Shown here: positions 31,682-42,066 of the stretch, in pieces
How positions within the stretch are numbered: the stretch's first letter is position 1
Layout of the letters: every line of letters starts with the position of its first letter
Assembly (NCBI GenBank): GCA_023334545.1
Contig: JAADVB010000059.1
Span: 19,524-83,523 of the forward strand
Source of the DNA: Salisapilia sapeloensis
Lineage: Eukaryota > Oomycota > Peronosporomycetes > Peronosporales > Salisapiliaceae
Reading direction: 5' to 3'
DNA length: 64,000 nt
The notes under the pieces: generated by a model
What the model was told of the DNA's origin: nothing
The model's database searches: none
What the model saw: the letters and a program-made list of their open reading frames with translations, nothing else
Program-made: the position numbers and the translations under genes

Positions 31682-33166
31682 CTACTTGGCGTACGGACAG
31701 TCGACGCCGTTCATCTCGACATAGACCGACTTGAGCTGCGTCCACGAGTCGGCGCCGGCAAGTCCGTTCTCACGGCCGAGACCAGACTTCTTGTAGCCAC
31801 CCCATGGTGTCTCCACGGGCGAAAGGTTGTAGTTGTTGATCCACGTCGTACCAGCCTGTAGATCGGCAATGACTCGGTGGGCACGCTGCAAGTCACGCGT
31901 GAAGACACCAGCAGAAAGACCGTAAATGGTGTCGTTGGCGCGCGCAACCACCTCCTCTTCATCATCAAATGGTAGGACCGTCATGACCATACCAAAGATC
32001 TCTTCCTTGACAATCGTCATCTCATCTTTGCAGTCGACAAAGATCGCTGGTGTCAAGAAGTATCCGTTTTTGAGCTCCTCCGACGGAACCACACGCTGTC
32101 CTCCCCCAGGTAATAGCGTTGCTCCTTCATCCTGACCGATCTGGATGTACTGCTGCACCTTTTCCATGTGCTTCTTGTGGACCATCGGTCCGATCTCCGT
32201 CGACTCGTCCAACGGATTGCCAATCTTCATCTTTAACGTACGCTCTTGCAACCTTTCGACGAACTTGTCAAAGATGTTGCGGTGGACGAACACACGCGTA
32301 CCATTGGAGCAGACTTCTCCGGACGAGAACCAATTGGCCATCATGGCACCCGATACAGCTTCTTCAAGATCCGCATCTTCAAACACGAGCAAAGGCGATT
32401 TTCCACCCAACTCCATCGTCGCTTTCTTTAAATCCCTCGCAGCGGCTTCGTACACCTTTGTACCCGTGGCTTTGGATCCGGTGAATGACACCTTGGCGAT
32501 TTTCTCATGCTCCGACAAGGCTTGGCCGGTGGATCCAGCACCCAGGACGACATTGAACACACCTTCTGGTACGCCAGCTTCCACAAGCGCTTCTCCAAAC
32601 TTCAAAGCCGTCAACGGCGTCTCTTCCGACGGCTTAAAGACCATCGAGTTACCGAAAGCGAGAGCAGGTGCTGCTTTCCAAGCGGCGCTTTGCAACGGAT
32701 AGTTCCAAGCACCGATGCCAGCCGTGACACCCAGCGGTTCACGACGAGTGTAAGCCCAGCTACCACCCGGCATGTCGAGCATCTGTCCTCCAACGGACGG
32801 CACGACACCACCATAGTAGTTGAGGCAGTCAGTGGCACTTAGGATGTCCGTCGTGGTCGTTTCAGCAATAGGGCGACCAGTGTCAATGGTCTCTAGCTTT
32901 GCAAGTTCATCCGTATTGGCCGTAAGAATGTCCGCAGCACGACGTAGGATAGCACCACGTTCCGTGGGCGAGTATTTCTTCCATTTGAGCTGTCCTTCGG
33001 CAGCAGCGTCGATGGCATCAGATACGGTCGAAGCGTCCGCTGGCGTGAACGTCGTTTCCGGCTTGTCCGTCCACGCGTTCATTAGCGTGATCGCCTCCGA
33101 TGAGGATGCGGAAGCGACGTACTTGCCGCCAATGTAATTTTTCACAGTCCGAAGTGCTTTGCTCAT
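31682..33166 (-). CDS. betaine-aldehyde/aminoaldehyde dehydrogenase (ALDH9/BetB type)
   Basis: Intronless, 494 residues, the usual length for the class. NAD(P)-dependent aldehyde dehydrogenase signatures: GAWNYPLQSAAWKAAPALA for the Rossmann fold, FTGSKATGTKV, the general base Glu in ATMELGGKSPLLVF (about 252), and the nucleophile Cys in SSGEVCSNGTRVFV (about 285). The neighbourhood of the cysteine (EVCSNGTRVF) and the LSPVETPWGGYKKSGLGREN segment fit betaine aldehyde and 4-trimethylaminobutyraldehyde dehydrogenases, which make glycine betaine or carnitine precursors. No targeting signal is seen, so it is likely cytosolic. GC content is higher than in flanking genes and there is no intron, which could reflect high expression or foreign origin. 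Substrate preference cannot be read with certainty. Confidence 0.93.
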   Translation of the reverse strand: MSKALRTVKNYIGGKYVASASSSEAITLMNAWTDKPETTFTPADASTVSDAIDAAAEGQLKWKKYSPTERGAILRRAADILTANTDELAKLETIDTGRPIAETTTTDILSATDCLNYYGGVVPSVGGQMLDMPGGSWAYTRREPLGVTAGIGAWNYPLQSAAWKAAPALAFGNSMVFKPSEETPLTALKFGEALVEAGVPEGVFNVVLGAGSTGQALSEHEKIAKVSFTGSKATGTKVYEAAARDLKKATMELGGKSPLLVFEDADLEEAVSGAMMANWFSSGEVCSNGTRVFVHRNIFDKFVERLQERTLKMKIGNPLDESTEIGPMVHKKHMEKVQQYIQIGQDEGATLLPGGGQRVVPSEELKNGYFLTPAIFVDCKDEMTIVKEEIFGMVMTVLPFDDEEEVVARANDTIYGLSAGVFTRDLQRAHRVIADLQAGTTWINNYNLSPVETPWGGYKKSGLGRENGLAGADSWTQLKSVYVEMNGVDCPYAK

Positions 33167-33393
33167 GCTTAGTCGATGGTGAAAATGGAAAATGATCGAA
33201 TCTTGTACTACTTTTGTGTACGTCTGGCCAGACGTCTCATAATATCACCCACTTTACGTGTTTAGTCCACCGTACTGCGTGTTGCAAGTCACGCAATGAA
33301 TGGCGCTACTTTTTTCAGACTTGTATGCGTTTTACATGCCAATATGCAGAATAAAGTGAATATGAATGCAAGTTTTGATTGTCGACAAGTAAG

Positions 33394-35517
33394 ATGGCAC
33401 AGCGGACCATGGCAGCTTCTTCCGCTTCACAGGTACCTTTATGTCTCTTTCAATCGTCTGGGTAGATAGCTGATAGTAATGGTATGGATAGAATTCACTG
33501 GCGAGGATACAAGAGGAGAATCAGCGTCTACGAAAGGAATTGGGCGATGTGCAAATGCACAAGTCTTTGATTGAAGACAGTTTACGCAAGAAGGAAAATG
33601 AGATTTTCGATATGCATCTTTCTGTATGTACGCTCGAGTACGAATTGAATTCGCGGCAGCCTGCAGAAGGTCCTAAAGTTGAAACACTGCAAAGTCAGCT
33701 CAACTTTGCTACCAACCAACTGACGGAAGCCAAGCGAGATAATCGATTGTTAAAGGCACAGGTGCAAAAGGAAAAAGCTTTGAGATCGGAGAGTAATAGG
33801 CAGAAGGCACAGGAAAAGTTGCGGTCGAGAAAGCGAAAAGCGACTTCCAGTGCAGACATAAGCTCAACCCAAGCACCATCTCAAGCATCGTCCGAAATAC
33901 CGACACTAGGAACGCAACGTCCTCCTCAGTCACAGCTTCACTCTACAGCTACTGCGTCACAGGAAAAAGAACAAGACAGTCACTTTGATGAGGTATTCTA
34001 CTATTACATCATTCATCAGTTTCCGTCTAACGGTAGGGTGACAGGAGAATGCTCGAGTGATTGCAAGTCTGCTAAGCAGTCCATCGCATGATCTGCTGAC
34101 CTTACTATGTGGTCAAGACGAAAACAAGAGTGCTGACCCCACACCGCTATCTTCCAACCGACAGGAGATGCTACTGCACTCGTTTGCCTCGACAGAAGCG
34201 TCCATGAGCTTTGCCAATTCATCCAGGTACGATACTCGACATGAAAGCACGCTCGGCACTAGTCGTGGCATGAATGATTCTTCCATCCAGGAGTCTGTAG
34301 AGCAGAACTCGTCCATGTTTCTATCTCAGAGCATACCACAGCACCCTTCCAACGTCCAGTCTTCTTTACAGAAACTACAAACTATATCTCCACCTGCGCG
34401 TTCTCGTTTCATGGACAAACAATCAAAGTCTCTCTTCTTCATTCTAGGCGACATGGCAGGAGGTGGTGTCAAAGCAACAGCTCTCTTGCCGATTTTGACA
34501 GCGTACTTGGAAGTGGAGAATGATGCCGACGCGGTTATAATCGCCACAGTGACACGTCTACTTTCCTCTTTAATCTCTGAATGTGAATGCGTTCGAAGTT
34601 TCTTGCTCCAGAAGGCTGGGTCATACGTCCATCGAGGCATTCATCGTCGACATCGGTCAGGGATCTTCACAAACCAACGCCACATCTCAGTCACATCAGC
34701 TCGTCAAGACATTCTTGTCCACAACGATGACATGAGCTTTATGGATGAAGCTATTGTGTCGAAAGACCGCGCACACTTGCGTGAACGACTTCACGCAGCT
34801 CTTGGGAGTGCTCTTCGTCGACACGTGAAGAGCTCACCTATCGTCGTAGAAAATATTCTGATGGTCATTCGGAATCTTGTGGAGCACAGTCCTACGTGGT
34901 ATGAACAGGCAGACTTGCATTGGATCCTTGGAGACCATCTACTTGAAACGGTACTTATGTGTGATCCAAAACTTGGACTCGGTATCCAAGTGGAAGCCAT
35001 TGGTCTTTTGCATGGGTTACTACGCTGTTCGTGGATGGTGTCGAAAGTCACTAGTACCTGCACACGCTCCGACTTGCTGCATGCCATTGTCAAGTTACTT
35101 GATCACACAGTTGCGTCTTTGGCTAATGGAGATTTCATGCTACTACGTCAGGCACAGAAGCAAGCTTTGAGCGTTTTGCATGCTTTCGTCAAAGCGGATG
35201 GAGAGCAAGGCGTGCGCTTTATCATCCAGCGGACGCCAGGACTCGTGAAGCGGGTCGTGAGATTCATTGAAAAGGAGACAAGGGAGATGGATGCTCTATC
35301 TGTGGGTGCGGACGGCGGGATGGCGTACCAACTAGTAGCTACTGCGGTAGAGTTATTAGTAGCAGTTGAACCCCATGTCGAGCTCGAAGCGACACTTCAC
35401 GATACTAAATTAATCACTGCCTTGCGGTCTCTCGCACATAAACTCCATCGAATGGAAGATGACGATAAGAAGCATTGGCAGTGGATGGGAAAAGAGTTGG
35501 AACGAGCGTTGCATTAA
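33394..35517 (+). CDS. coiled-coil plus helical-repeat protein, possibly ATRIP
   Basis: Three exons: 33394-33432, 33492-33992 and 34045-35517, introns 59 and 52 nt, giving 670 residues. Residues 14-120 are a coiled coil (NSLARIQEENQRLRKEL... VETLQSQLNFATNQLTEAKR), followed by a basic Ser/Gln linker and then a long all-helical C-terminal half with Leu-rich stretches (ARVIASLLSSPSHDLLTLL, LLHGLLRCSWMVSKV). Coiled coil, LQSQLNF-like motif and ARM-like helices are the layout of ATRIP, the partner that recruits ATR kinase to RPA-coated DNA in the checkpoint response. The resemblance is structural and weak, so other helical-repeat scaffold proteins remain possible. No acidic ATR-activating or RPA-binding segment could be identified with confidence. 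The gene diverges from the dehydrogenase gene across 227 bases. Confidence 0.6.
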
Positions 35518-35726
35518 GAATGAAAGTTGCTTTGAAACGAGATGGTCGTCTATGCATTTGCAGTTTGGATCAGGTGACGCTACCACCTGTCGTTATTCCT
35601 GTTGTCACAACCAACGACGTGGGTGAGACCTGCAGGACGAGTTGTAGACGACATTTTTCCATACCCAGCACTGGCTCCACTTGTCTTTACGGCAAATTTT
35701 GGGCAAAGACGAAGAAATAAGAGAGG

Positions 35727-37660
35727 ATGGGACGAACGTGGAGGTTGGCGTTCTTCGCTAGCATGCTGCTTTTTGCTGCCATTAGAAATGCGAGTGGACA
35801 GTCAGGTAGGCGCATGTATCTTTATTGGGCGTTTTGGCATGGATGTGAACTCACCGAGTACATGATGCAGACTGCTTCGACCTACCCGTCTTGGTGTTCT
35901 CGAATTTGCCAGCGGAAAGCTCCGAGACAGCTTCTATCCAAGTGATGTATCAAAACAGTAGCGAACGGAATTGTTTTACCAGTAGCTTGTACATGACCGG
36001 ACCCTTGGCTACGATCTCTAAAAGTAAAGTCGAGTCCGAGGAACTGCTATTGCGTTTTAATTCCACTACTGCCCTCTTGGATCTACCACCAAGCACTTCG
36101 TTCGTTCTGGAGAACCTTGGCAACGTGGACGATAGTTTAATTCGAGAGTCATTCAGCCAACAACTTTTCCGTAAGGCTGGACACTTTGCTCCACAGAACC
36201 AGCATGTGCTGGTATTCACCTCCGACGGCAATGATCACCCGCAATACCACGGACTATTTCTAATCTCCCAGGGAATCTCCTTTGCGTCTGAAAACGCGTT
36301 GAACCTCGACGTCCTGGATAATACTTGTCAAGACGACGAATTGAGTGGCGGATGGGCTTGGCGATTTCCGTCATCTCCTTCCGATATTGGATATTCTGCC
36401 AACGTACTTCAGGACAAATATGAAGCCATGTTCGGTGGCAAGTCTCGCCCGATCATGCTGCACCCACCGCCTTCGATGTTGACCCAGACGATGCGAAACT
36501 ACTTTGTCGATGCACGCACAGGACCATTGCCTCAGCTCTATCGGTTCCTGTACGACAACATGACAAGTCCAGATGATATTGACCGTCACCTCGATCTGCT
36601 TTCCTTTGCAGACTTTTTCCTCCTCTCTGAGCTTGCCAATAATCCATCTTCATATCAATCAGGTAGCTACTTTTATAAAAATCGAGGAACACCGATTCAA
36701 ATCGGATCGCACCATCATTGGGGACGCTTTTATCCAAAGCAGAACGTCAAAGACCAAAGTTGGCAATACCAGCAATCGATCTTTTGGAAACGATTGACTT
36801 GTAACTACCGATTCGCCGCCTTTGTGCAGCAACGGTGGGCTGAGTTGAGGCAGGACAAGTGGAGTGATCAAGAATTAAGTCAGGACATTACTCGCATGAC
36901 TCGAGTACTTCGTCAAGGCTTAAACCATACTGGTATTCATTCAAATGATTCGAATATCGAGGCAGAAATCTTGCTTCACAGATCCAATTTGGACGAGGGT
37001 ATCGATGAACTTCTACAAGCAGTAGCTAGTAGAGTAGCGTGGATCGACAGTCATATTGCTAAACTCTTTCGGTCACTCAACAGCGACACGTGTGGTTCAG
37101 CTGGAGCACTACCGCGCTTCAACTGTGCGCACAAAAGCGATGATGATGGATGTCTGTATAATCCAAAAGCATATGCCTTGTCAGTGCGACCTGCTACCTT
37201 GCATACTGCTTCATTCCAGTCAACATGCTCTAGCCATGCTGAAAAGGGTGCGCTAGAAGCTGCTTCGATCGACTCGTGCTGGATGCCAATCGCTGATTAT
37301 CTCCAGAACAGCGCATTGACTCCATTCTGTTCCGGCCATGGATCTTGTCCACCAGGTCCGAATGCCATCTGCGTCTGCTCCAATAAAAGCTCACTAGCCG
37401 ACTGTAGTGCAGTAGACAGCTATGATGATGCGAATGAAACTCATCCAACTGCTGAGCACGAGTCCATGCAACCAGTGAAGGAAGACATGGCACCAGACTG
37501 GTCGTTTTTCCTCATCATAGCAGGAGCATTTGGCGTGTCTGTACTCATTTCCCAGCAACGTCGACAACGTATCGAGGAACGGAATCGCGTGGAAATGGAT
37601 CGACAAAATCGCAGACGTGATCGACGTCGAGCACGGGCTGCTCAATACGGGACCATGTAG
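35727..37660 (+). CDS. secreted/membrane CotH-like protein with EGF-like motif and C-terminal TM
   Basis: Two exons, 35727-35805 and 35871-37660, with a 65-nt intron, encode 622 residues. The product begins with a signal peptide (MGRTWRLAFFASMLLFAAIR) encoded almost wholly by exon 1. A CotH-type region follows, with SLIRESFSQQLFRKAG and HGLFLISQGISF, corresponding to the LR-x-x-x-x-x-x-x-F and the GVYxxxE parts of CotH; CotH proteins have an atypical kinase fold, known from spore coats of Bacillus and from fungal surface proteins. A compact Cys-rich EGF-like unit (CSGHGSCPPGPNAICVC) lies around 37330-37380. A hydrophobic helix (WSFFLIIAGAFGVSVLI, about 37501-37551) and an Arg-rich tail end the protein, giving a type I topology. 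Kinase activity is not assured; surface location is well supported. Confidence 0.72.
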
Positions 37661-37732
37661 CTTCCTTCTTGTATACAACGAAATCCAATGCACAAACTTT
37701 TTTACATGATACTATTGTTCATGCGTTTTTAT

Positions 37733-39075
37733 CTACACGAGTACGACTTCCATCTTCCGTTCACTCTCGGTTTCATCCAGCGAGCCACTACTCCTCCGTC
37801 GCATCGGGTGTCTATCAAAAGGATCTTCTTCCGACTCGAAAATCGTGTCTTCATCTTCACTATGCTTGGCAACAGGAGCATACTTTACATCCTTTTGGAT
37901 CGTATCCAGGTCACCCTCACCAACCTTGTCATCCCCACTGTGATAGTTTTTAATGACAGAGTACGTGATCATCCCCGTGGTTGCGACGATGAGTCCAGCA
38001 ATATTAATCGGGAGCAAGATATCGTTAAAGACGAGGACGGCCAAGAGTACTTGAGTGACATCTTTGAAACTACCAGCGATACCGAGCGATAGAGCAGACG
38101 TCTTTTTGACAAGTGCAATCTCCACGAAGATCAGACCAAAGGCGAGTGTACCACTGAATACAATGGAAGCGATACACACGGCGAATAATTCTCCATCATG
38201 GAGAAATTTGGATCCGATCAGACTAGGGCCGTCTAGAACAGCAGCTATTGGCACGAGGCCTAGTGCACTCGCTGGAGCAATGTAATAGACGACCGCAAGG
38301 ATCCGGTAGGAAGTCGATAAGGAGTCATTCTTGGGCAGTTGTTGGAGTAGAGATTGAGTGAGTACCCACCGCAAGGAGCCTAGCATCGCTGCAATCAGTA
38401 CCATCGAAAACCCTTTTAAACTAAACTGTGTCGATCCGTAGCTAGTTAATGCGATTCCAACGGAAATCAATACGACAACCGACGTGAGTCTCCAGGATGG
38501 ATCTTGATGGCCAAGTGTAAAGGAGAAAAGCAAGTTCCTATTCGATCTTTAATATGAGTTCATGATATGTTTATGGAGAGTATGTACCAGACATTGGTGC
38601 TGGATTTCGTGATGGTGTAGAGAGTCACCGTGATGAATAGAAACGAGAGGTTTGAAAGCATGATATCAAGAGCAGTGCTCAGTCCAATTGGTACAGCTAA
38701 TCTCCAGTAAGTCTTTGTCGGAAGAGGATCGATCGGTGATGACCACCATGCTAGTCGAGATAAGATCCATTTGAGCATCATGTGCAAGCAAGTGACTGTC
38801 GTGGCATATGGAAACCCTCCACCGGCCCACACACCAAAGAACCATTTGTTAAACAGTGTCATACTGATACTGATGCTGTACCAAAGCACGATCAGGTGTG
38901 CGACATCAAGGGCTAGCTGCAGCTTCGCGTGGCTCTGTTTATCCACGACTCGTGATGCAACTTTCAGTGCAAACGATAGTGTCAAGAAGGAGCAGCCCAT
39001 GATGACGAGCGCTTCTGTTTTGTCCGTAGGTGCATGGAGCTCATCCTCGGCGCTCGATGCGTCGAGCATGCCCAT
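37733..39075 (-). CDS. nucleotide-sugar/triose-phosphate-type transporter, SLC35C2-like
   Basis: Two exons, 38588-39075 and 37733-38537, separated by a 50-nt intron, give 430 residues. About ten hydrophobic helices are visible, as in the drug/metabolite transporter superfamily. Family markers are NKWFFGVWAGGGFPYATTVTCLHMMLKW (NK-W-F and the T-x-LH-M motif), TALDIMLSNLSFLFITVTLYTITKSS, and YGSTQFSLKGFSMVLIAAMLGSLRWVLTQSLLQ. The LRW(V/T)LTQ block and the TQF segment fit SLC35C2 and its fungal and protist relatives, located in the Golgi or ER-Golgi intermediate compartment. The acidic C-terminal tail after about residue 370 is cytosolic. The transported sugar nucleotide cannot be read from sequence. 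The gene diverges from the PX-RING gene. Confidence 0.88.
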
Positions 39076-39676
39076 ATCACTCGGGCGTTCAATAGTTGCA
39101 GTTGTGTTTTAGCAACAGATTCGTTGCAATCTAGGAATTCATCGCCTGTCCATCCTGAAAGGTCGTTAGCTCGTGACGCTGATTGCGTGGTACGGAGTTC
39201 ATGAGCGAGGACTAGGAGTATCCGATCTGGAATGCATAGTCTCTACTTGAACTTGACGCAGCTGATGATCATAAGCTCAAGATACATTCGCGTGCCTTTA
39301 CGTACGTATCCATTCTCGAACTTGTTCGTCCTCTACCTTCAACATGAAAGGGTCTGCTCAGCAGAAGGCGGACTCACGTACCTCTGGAAAATGCATGTCG
39401 ACGGATTATTTCTGGCGATACGTGCGCGAATGTGTGTCGTATTCGCTCGCAGTGTTCCAAGAATAAATAACTGATAAAATCAAGTGGCCAGTGCCTTAAA
39501 TTCTTGTGCGAGTTGAAAGTTGTCGCAACGTCTTGCCTCTGGTCGTAGCCATTTTCGCTTTCTGGGTTCTTTACGTCAGCCTCCAGTACCAACTCGGATC
39601 GTTTCGTTGTTGGGTTAGCACCTCTGGATTTCCTTTACTACCATAATCAAATTTGCCGATAAGAGCTTGCACGAAA
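39076..39676. other. 600-bp divergent intergenic region with a 40-codon ORF
   Basis: This region lies between the SLC35C2-like start (leftward) and the PX-RING start (rightward) and should contain both promoters. A short + strand ORF, 39344-39466, encodes 40 residues ending DYFWRYVRECVSYSLAVFQE. It has an aromatic-rich helix-like tail but no recognised family, so it is listed as a possibility only. No other structure was seen. Confidence 0.45.
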
Positions 39677-40606
39677 ATGCCTGCAGCCTACCCAACACCA
39701 GCAGGATCACGACGATATGGCCGTATACCTGCTCGAAACGACATTATCCATCGAACCAAATGCGTACCCGTCGGCGATATGCTAAAAACGTCTTCTGATA
39801 ATCTACTCCCACTCGAGCTTCGTATCCTTTCACCGACAATGATAAATGGTCGAGCAGTCTACACATGCCAAGTCACAAGTCGACAGACCGGGCAAGAGTT
39901 TCAAGTACATCACCACTACTCCGATTTTCGAAATTTTGCGCTCCAAATCCAAGAAGACTGGACTTGCCATGAATTCATGAGATGCAATGGAGCTTGTGAA
40001 GCGATCCAAGACTTTCTCCGACTCGAGTTTCCATCCCGACTATGGGTTCTTTCCAATACACGTGGGATGCTCCGAAGACGCCGTCAGTCATTAGAGCAAG
40101 TTTTTACAAATTTACTTCGCATCGTCCTGCGATTTGGAAACACAATGATGTGTCTTCATGCTCGTCAACACCTGCCGACCAACCTCTTTGATTTCCTGGG
40201 CGTCACAGAAAGCCAATGCCAGCGATCACTAGTAGAGACTTACATCGATGGCATTCAACCAAAGATTAGAGCAAGCTCTATTTCAAATGCATCCACCGTA
40301 TCTGCCACGATCGACTTACCAACCTCGAACCAAACGAATATGGACTGCCACAACGACACTTGTGTCGTCTGCTACGACAATCTAGAAGACGAAAACGACG
40401 TCGTCACGACCTTGAAGTGCGGTCATGCTTTCCATCGTAGCTGTGTTTTCGAATGGCTTAAGCTCAATCTCCACTGTCCAATCTGCCGAGTCCCTGTTGT
40501 GCATTCTCTCGTCGCCGTATGCTGCCGTCCTCGAGGCCGGATTATCTGGTGGCTGGATGACTATGAAAAGAGCTTGCTAGACTTTGAATTAAAACAAGTA
40601 AACTAG
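39677..40606 (+). CDS. PX domain plus RING-H2 finger protein (probable E3 ubiquitin ligase)
   Basis: Intronless, 309 residues from the ATG at 39677. Residues about 35-175 look like a phox-homology (PX) domain: LELRILSPTMINGRAVYTCQV, the HHHYSDFRNFALQI segment at the place of the phosphoinositide-binding Arg, and FLGVTESQCQ at the end. PX domains bind PI3P on endosomes, but the basic ligand residues are weak here. Residues about 230-270 form a complete RING-H2 finger: CVVC, then C-GH-FH--C (KCGHAFHRSC), then CPIC. The tail RGRIIWWLDDYEKSLLDFELK is probably helical. PX-RING proteins are a multigene group in oomycetes; ligase activity at endosomal membranes is inferred. The 3' end is 31 bases from the convergent kinase-like gene. 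Confidence 0.85.
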   Translation: MPAAYPTPAGSRRYGRIPARNDIIHRTKCVPVGDMLKTSSDNLLPLELRILSPTMINGRAVYTCQVTSRQTGQEFQVHHHYSDFRNFALQIQEDWTCHEFMRCNGACEAIQDFLRLEFPSRLWVLSNTRGMLRRRRQSLEQVFTNLLRIVLRFGNTMMCLHARQHLPTNLFDFLGVTESQCQRSLVETYIDGIQPKIRASSISNASTVSATIDLPTSNQTNMDCHNDTCVVCYDNLEDENDVVTTLKCGHAFHRSCVFEWLKLNLHCPICRVPVVHSLVAVCCRPRGRIIWWLDDYEKSLLDFELKQVN

Positions 40607-40637
40607 TTCATTATTCGCAACGAGTACTTGCATTGGA

Positions 40638-41944
40638 CTAATTCGTTTCGTCCTTATGATTCTTCAAAATGACTTCAATTTTATCTGCGAGCTCCACTGC
40701 TGACGGTCGCTGCGCCGGATTATGCTGCCACGCATCTCTCACGACATCCTGCATCTCCTTTGGAAAGCTTTCCATCTCATCCACAGGAGGTCGCATTCCC
40801 TTTTGCACAGCTTCATACACGTCAGTTCGTGCCATGTCTTCAAACGGTTTATTACGCGATCCGATGGACCAGATCACGACGGCGACACTGTATACATCGA
40901 GTTTCTCATCCAGAGGCTGGAATGCAAACTCTTCTGGAGACCTCCACTTGCCTTTTGCCACCGGTGTGATCGGATGACACTTTGGGCCAGTGTACAACCC
41001 GTCTGGACTACGTCGAGGACCCGCATATTTGAGTCTGTTAAAGTCGTTTAGCAGCAAACGCCCGTTGGCATCCACGAGAAACTGTCTTGGCTGGAGATCT
41101 GTGTGGGTGAACGGACCTCCTTTGGCTGCATGTAGCTGTGCAACACCCTTTGCAGCGTCCAAGGCAAGTTCCAAGGATCTTCGAGGTGAAATTTCTACCT
41201 GGCTTTCAAATAAGAGGTCGTCTAAATTAGTCGGAACGTAGTCGACGACGACTGTGGTATTGCACCACCCAACGAGTGACACGATGTTTGGTGCGTCTCG
41301 AATGCTAAAGGTGGCTGCAGCCTCTTGAACGTGTCTTGGAAGGATGTCCGTACGATTAAGCAAGTGGTCCTTGACTTTCTTAATAGCAATCTCTCTCCCT
41401 ATTTTAATATACTTGAGTACCACTTCGTACATAATTTGGATAGAGGATCGTACCTTGCCACTTCGAGTGATAAACTTCTCGCCAAAAGCCTTCTCCAAGA
41501 TATTCGCCTAAAGCGAGTTCATCGATGTTATCACAATTGATATCCAACTCTTCTGGCTTGAACATGCTAACGACATTCGCAAAATCGCATCCTTTCTATC
41601 CTCCACTACGTTATGCTGCATTGAGTAATCATAAAAGCAGTAAATCGTACCTGTTTCTTATACGTCTCCGGTTTTAAGAACCACGGAAGCTCGCTAGTTT
41701 TCTTCATAACCTTCTCGGGCTTCTTTCGTAGTTTGGGTGATTCCTGAGGCTGGATGAAAGCTGGGTTCGATGCAGTGGCATGCCCATCACCGGACTTGAG
41801 CAGCGATAGAAGACCTTCATCCCGGTGTTGCACGATCACCGTGAGCATAGACAGGTTCCAACCCAGTAGCAGCAAGATTGCAGCTGCAGCGCATTTCCCA
41901 AGTACGTTCAGTCGAGTATCGTACTCCCGTCCTCGCCGCGACAT
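40638..41944 (-). CDS. membrane-anchored protein kinase-like protein (POMK/SGK196-like)
   Basis: Three exons, 41651-41944, 41454-41595 and 40638-41398 (introns 55 and 55 nt), give 398 residues. A single membrane helix (AAAAILLLLGWNLSMLTVIV, about residues 18-36) follows a basic N-terminus, so the kinase domain probably lies in the ER/Golgi lumen. The domain starts LGEYLGEGFWREVYHSKW, and has the Lys in EIAIKKV, the catalytic loop HTDLQPRQFLV (about 243), where Gln stands in place of the usual Asn, and NDFNR where DFG is expected. The overall pattern recalls POMK/SGK196, a lumenal kinase that phosphorylates mannose on glycoproteins, and related protist proteins. Catalytic Asp and metal-binding Asp remain, so activity is possible. 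The exon 2 acceptor (41596) was chosen because it keeps the frame and gives the typical intron length. It shares 122 bases of upstream DNA with the divergent WDTC1-like gene. Confidence 0.8.
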
Positions 41945-42066
41945 CCTGCTCCTTCGACCTCCACGTGATATGGCTTCACAATCCCTTATCCAATCGCCGG
42001 GAATTAAAAGTCGATTTTCTACCAATCCTCATCCGGAAGAGCAAGAAAAGCGAAAGATTGATCGTC

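Noticed and set aside
41557-41650. 94-nt second intron in the membrane kinase-like gene
   Set aside because: The acceptor at 41596 gives 55 nt and adds an in-frame stretch; it fits the intron size pattern better.
41878-42066. Upstream extension of the WDTC1-like frame
   Set aside because: It overlaps the first coding exon of the opposite-strand kinase-like gene and lacks the conserved WD40 context; the ATG at 42067 is preferred.
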